Origin: Chryseobacterium mucoviscidosis
GTDB lineage: Bacteria > Bacteroidota > Bacteroidia > Flavobacteriales > Weeksellaceae
Direction: 5' to 3'
Length of the DNA stretch: 64,000 nt
Assembly: GCF_002177115.1 (NCBI RefSeq)
Contig: NZ_MVAG01000117.1
Coordinates: 1 to 64,000 of the forward strand
The number at the start of each line of letters is the position of its first letter. The stretch's first letter is position 1. Of the stretch, positions 61,077 through 64,000 are shown one piece after another. Under the pieces are notes generated by a model. That model had not been told where the DNA came from. It saw nothing but the letters and a program-made list of their open reading frames with translations, and made no database searches. The position numbers and the translations under genes are program-made.

Positions 61077-62798
61077 TTATTTGGTTTGTATGGAAATTTC
61101 GTTTTTACCTTCGTCTACCTTGAAATCGATATTTGCTCCTTTCATCTTTTTGATGCTGCTTTTCATGGAGTCGATTACCTGATCTGCCTTATTGCTCGGA
61201 ACTTTTTTTCCGTTAACGATAATGCTGTCTTCATCATCAGAGTTGTATTCAATCGTAGAACCGTTTACCGTGATTTTATTTTTTTCGATTTTGATGTTTC
61301 CGTCTTCGTCTCTTTCCTGATCGTCATCATTAATTCCATCTGCGTTAAGATCTCCGTCGAAGCTGATTCCGTCTTTTTTTACAGGAATCACTACGGTTTT
61401 CAAAGGAAGTACCACTTCATAATCAATGCTGTAATCTCTGAAACGGTGTTCGTATGGATATTTGATGTAGTTCGGAAGAACAATTTTATTGTTTACCACT
61501 TCTACAGGAACGCTTACATTTAACGGAAGATTATATCCTTTAGCTTCTTTTTTAATAATTAAATAAGGCGTTTTGATGTCTGCTTTTCTCGTTACATCCA
61601 CATGCATCCAGTCTCTTTCGTATACGGAAACTTTGTCTGAATAAAGATCATCATCGTATCCTTTAAAGTTCTGAGGAATGGAAACTTGTTTGAAATCTAC
61701 ATAAATACTGTCTGATTGAGTGTTGATTGCAATTTCTTCTGTATCTTCCTTATGACCTTTCAGGAACATTTCTCTTTTCGCCATGCTGAATCCGAAATAA
61801 GTACCTAAAGTGATGAGTGCAAGGAATAAAGCTCCGATTACCCAACCTGTATTTCTCAGTTTTGTTTTAGGAGAAATTAATTTGATGCTTAATAATCCGA
61901 ATAACATCGCAGGCAATAAACTTCCTAAAGTAATCAGTGCCATAAGAATGTATTTCATATTATCATTATCGAAATAGAAATTCATCTGGCTTACCGGAGG
62001 GAAATCGCTGTCTGCTCCCATAAAACCGAATACTACAAATACTCCGATGAGACAAGACAAAGACATAAACCCAAAAATACCTCCTAAAATATATCGTAGT
62101 ACATTCCAAAGTCCGCTTCCTGCGTTGTTGATGTAAGGTTTGTTTTCGATATAGATTTCTCCGACCCTCTGAGTAGATTCATTGGCAAACTGTACCAATT
62201 TATTAGACTCATTCTTAAGATTGTCGAAGTTCATAGGCTTTCCCTTCATTTTCAGGAAATCTGCTGCGGTTTCTGCTTTTGGCAAAACTGCCCAAAGAAT
62301 AATATAAAGTAAGAAAACCAATGTTGAAGAAACGGCCGCCGTAAAGATTCCAAGGATGAAAACGCCAAGCCAGATCGCTCTCATGGCAGTAATGTCCATT
62401 CCTACGTAATGCGCTAAACCTGCACAAACACCGGCGATTTTTTGTCTTTCAGGATCACGGAACAGTTGCTTTTTATCAGAATATTCGGTTCCTGAAGTGT
62501 TTGTTCTTTTGGTATTTTTTTCAGAATAATAAGCTTCTTCCTGTTCTTCGATTTTTTCAGGGCTTCCGATCTGTGCAATTACTCTTTCTACATCCGAGTC
62601 GTTAATTACCTCACGTTTTGCCATAGAATCTTTGAAGATTTCTACCATTCTGATTTCTATGTCATGCATTACCTCATCTGCTTCCGAAGCATCCAGAGAG
62701 CTTCTCAGAGCATTCAGGTAATCGCTAAGTTTTATGTATGCGTGTTCTTCTATGGTAAAAGAAAAACCTGCGAGTCCTATTGAGAGTGTCTTGTTCAT
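61077..62798 (-). CDS. PspC-domain membrane protein
   Basis: A 573-residue inner-membrane stress-response protein. The N-terminal ~85 residues (TIEEHAYIKLSDYLNALRSSLD...VERVIAQIGSPEKIEEQEE) are soluble. The PspC domain is at about 110-170 (FRDPERQKIAGVCAGLAHYVGMDITAMRAIWLG). More TM helices follow at about 233-260, 282-305 and 320-340. A long periplasmic or cytoplasmic C-terminal domain (about 350-573) follows. PspC proteins sense membrane stress. It is 10 nt after the PadR gene on the same strand, a conserved regulator-effector pair. Confidence 0.88.
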   Translation of the reverse strand: MNKTLSIGLAGFSFTIEEHAYIKLSDYLNALRSSLDASEADEVMHDIEIRMVEIFKDSMAKREVINDSDVERVIAQIGSPEKIEEQEEAYYSEKNTKRTNTSGTEYSDKKQLFRDPERQKIAGVCAGLAHYVGMDITAMRAIWLGVFILGIFTAAVSSTLVFLLYIILWAVLPKAETAADFLKMKGKPMNFDNLKNESNKLVQFANESTQRVGEIYIENKPYINNAGSGLWNVLRYILGGIFGFMSLSCLIGVFVVFGFMGADSDFPPVSQMNFYFDNDNMKYILMALITLGSLLPAMLFGLLSIKLISPKTKLRNTGWVIGALFLALITLGTYFGFSMAKREMFLKGHKEDTEEIAINTQSDSIYVDFKQVSIPQNFKGYDDDLYSDKVSVYERDWMHVDVTRKADIKTPYLIIKKEAKGYNLPLNVSVPVEVVNNKIVLPNYIKYPYEHRFRDYSIDYEVVLPLKTVVIPVKKDGISFDGDLNADGINDDDQERDEDGNIKIEKNKITVNGSTIEYNSDDEDSIIVNGKKVPSNKADQVIDSMKSSIKKMKGANIDFKVDEGKNEISIQTK

Positions 62799-62808
62799 AG
62801 CTTTGTTT

Positions 62809-63138
62809 TTAATTTTTTTGAGTGATTTGGTTGACTGAATTGGTTAATTCGTTCCAGGTGTTTTGAAGTTCATCTAAAAATAATTTACCTTTTTCGGTAA
62901 TCTGGTAATATTTTCTCGGAGGTCCTCCTGTAGATTCTTCCCATCTGTATGAAAGAAACTCGCCGTTTTTTAATCTAGTTAAAAGAGGGTAGAGTGTTCC
63001 TTCTACAACATCCAGTTTTCCTTTTTTCAGTTCATCGATTAAGTCGGAAACGTACATTTCGCGATGATTGATGAGACTTAAAATACAGAATTCCAGAATC
63101 CCTTTTCGCATTTGCGCTTTGGTATTTTCAGTATTCAT
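62809..63138 (-). CDS. PadR-family transcriptional regulator
   Basis: A 109-residue winged-helix repressor of the PadR family. The core is GILEFCILSLINHREMYVSDLIDELKKGKLDVVEGTLYPLLTRLKNGEFL (about 13-63), with the wing in YRWEESTGGPPRKYYQITEKG. PadR proteins often respond to envelope stress or phenolic compounds. It is the first gene of an operon with pspC and carries a probable autoregulatory operator over its promoter. The ligand is unknown. Confidence 0.92.
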   Translation of the reverse strand: MNTENTKAQMRKGILEFCILSLINHREMYVSDLIDELKKGKLDVVEGTLYPLLTRLKNGEFLSYRWEESTGGPPRKYYQITEKGKLFLDELQNTWNELTNSVNQITQKN

Positions 63139-63211
63139 CTTTAATAAGTTTTGTTAATTAGTTACATAATTTTCGAAACCCGGAACCTAGCTAGTTGTAC
63201 CTGTTTCGATT

Positions 63212-63232
63212 TTACATTACAAAGATATGTAA
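63212..63232 (-). promoter_or_regulatory. padR-pspC promoter with overlapping palindromic operator
   Basis: TTACAT (63212-63217) and ATGTAA (63227-63232) form an inverted repeat with a 9-nt spacer. The perfect -7 element TATCTTTG (minus strand, 63220-63227) lies within it. The half-sites (ACAT...ATGT) are those favoured by PadR proteins, so autorepression is likely. Confidence 0.65.
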
Positions 63233-63351
63233 TTAAAATGGTATTATGCAATACAAAGTAGTGAAAAAATACAAATAAATAGTTTAACTAATTGATAATC
63301 AGTTTAATTATTTTTAATGAGAAATTTTATATAATGAGAATTTTATGAAAA

Positions 63352-64000
63352 TCAGATCATATTTTTAACAATTTTACCTTTTAGGCTCAATGTTCTTAAA
63401 GTAACCAAAGCTTTTTTCTTTAATTCTTTCTGATATGATACAAACCTGTAGTTTTTATAGAATCTTCGGACGATAAGTGCCATTTCCATCATAGCAAAGT
63501 GTTCTCCGATGCAAAGTCTGGAGCCAGCTCCGAAAGGGTAGTAAGGGAAGTTCTTGGCATTTTCATGATCAAAACGTTCAGGAATAAAAGAATTGGGATT
63601 GCTCCAGTACTTCGGATTTCTGTGCAGACCCGTAATATAAAGGATTATTAAAGTTCCTTTTTTCCATGAATATTTTTTAAAACTGTCGTCTTCCAGAGCC
63701 TGCCGGTCGATTGCCCATGCCGGAGAATGCAGTCTCATTGCTTCTTTAATGATATTTGTGGTGTAAGATTTTTTCATTAAGCTTTCTGTACCAAAAGCAT
63801 TTTCACCTTCTGCTGCAATTTCAGCTCTTAGTTTTTCTTCGGCCTCAGGATTTTGGCTGATCTCGAAAAAGATAAAACTTAAAGCATTGGCGGTGGTTTC
63901 GTGTCCTGCAATGAAAAGAATGAGCATTTCATCAATTAGCTGTTCATCAGACATTGGAAGCTGTGTGTCTTCATAACGTGCCTGAATAAGCATATCCAGC
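63352..64000 (-). CDS. Cytochrome P450, N-terminus beyond the window
   Basis: The C-terminal ~216 residues of a P450 monooxygenase, a soluble haem enzyme that hydroxylates a substrate with O2 and electrons from a redoxin. The reading frame is open to the window edge, so the N-terminal half is missing here. Visible signatures are AGHETT (I-helix proton-relay, near 30), the ExxR pair in IKEAMRLHSP, PERF (KETE-type meander, IPERFD), and the haem-binding loop FGAGSRLCIGEHFA with the Cys thiolate. Substrate unknown. It is convergent with nothing; the PadR-PspC unit is upstream. Confidence 0.92.
   Translation of the reverse strand, partial: LDMLIQARYEDTQLPMSDEQLIDEMLILFIAGHETTANALSFIFFEISQNPEAEEKLRAEIAAEGENAFGTESLMKKSYTTNIIKEAMRLHSPAWAIDRQALEDDSFKKYSWKKGTLIILYITGLHRNPKYWSNPNSFIPERFDHENAKNFPYYPFGAGSRLCIGEHFAMMEMALIVRRFYKNYRFVSYQKELKKKALVTLRTLSLKGKIVKNMI

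Overview
The window looks like a chromosomal segment of a low-GC member of the Flavobacteriia, most probably Chryseobacterium or a close relative (Weeksellaceae). This is inferred from protein character, not from a database search. The supporting signs are: lipoproteins with SCKK/K-D-rich starts, secreted proteins ending their signal peptides in ...SQ, a Bat (aerotolerance) operon, a TonB-dependent receptor, a YpdA-type reductase, a GG-leader 'bacteriocin-like' peptide, an almost complete lack of Shine-Dalgarno sequences, and many copies of the Bacteroidota promoter -7 element TAnnTTTG.

Layout. 1-190: tandem tRNA-Asp genes and a terminator. 1170-4212: three secreted proteins with phage-tail-fibre-like repeats, the last with a C1q-like C-terminus. 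4411-8750: an L,D-transpeptidase lipoprotein, an aspartyl protease with a PDZ domain, an esterase and a small lipoprotein. 8870-12507: tyrS, an ECF sigma factor and mvaS. 12556-15929: AraC regulator, aldehyde dehydrogenase and DUF779 protein. 16073-20288: carboxylate symporter, cbpA-cbpM and a cysteine synthase. 20845-25396: FtsX-type permease, NamZ muramidase and an envelope/thioredoxin operon. 25500-25800: two tRNA-Phe genes. 25910-31479: lysC with a bifunctional acyltransferase, fbp-menC and a GG-leader peptide. 32142-38768: glnS, MFS transporter, TonB receptor and ypdA. 39851-46962: glycosyltransferase, YfhO, DUF4834, DUF6263, rlmB, a four-helix-bundle cassette and DinB. 47214-55198: the moxR-GNAT-DUF58-batA-batB-batC-batD locus, followed by marC. 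56393-59410: menF, a beta-barrel gene broken by an in-frame TGA, and a sigma factor carrying its own membrane segment. 59648-64000: thioesterase, plsC-like acyltransferase, a tiny 20-residue peptide unit, PspC/PadR and a truncated cytochrome P450.

Functionally this is mostly housekeeping and envelope biology: two tRNA synthetases, menaquinone steps (menC, menF), mevalonate entry (mvaS), peptidoglycan turnover (L,D-transpeptidase, NamZ) and membrane lipid acylation. There is no prophage, insertion sequence with a transposase, or CRISPR array.

The unusual content lies between the genes. At least six families of dispersed palindromic or simple repeats occupy the intergenic spaces, several abutting or supplying stop codons. 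A 200-bp multi-hairpin island lies at 56139-56338. A promoter-peptide-terminator unit of about 180 bp encodes a 20-residue amphipathic peptide. One divergent gene pair has promoters lying inside each other's coding sequence. Many promoters sit only a few bases from the start codon, which implies leaderless or nearly leaderless mRNAs and corrects several gene starts.
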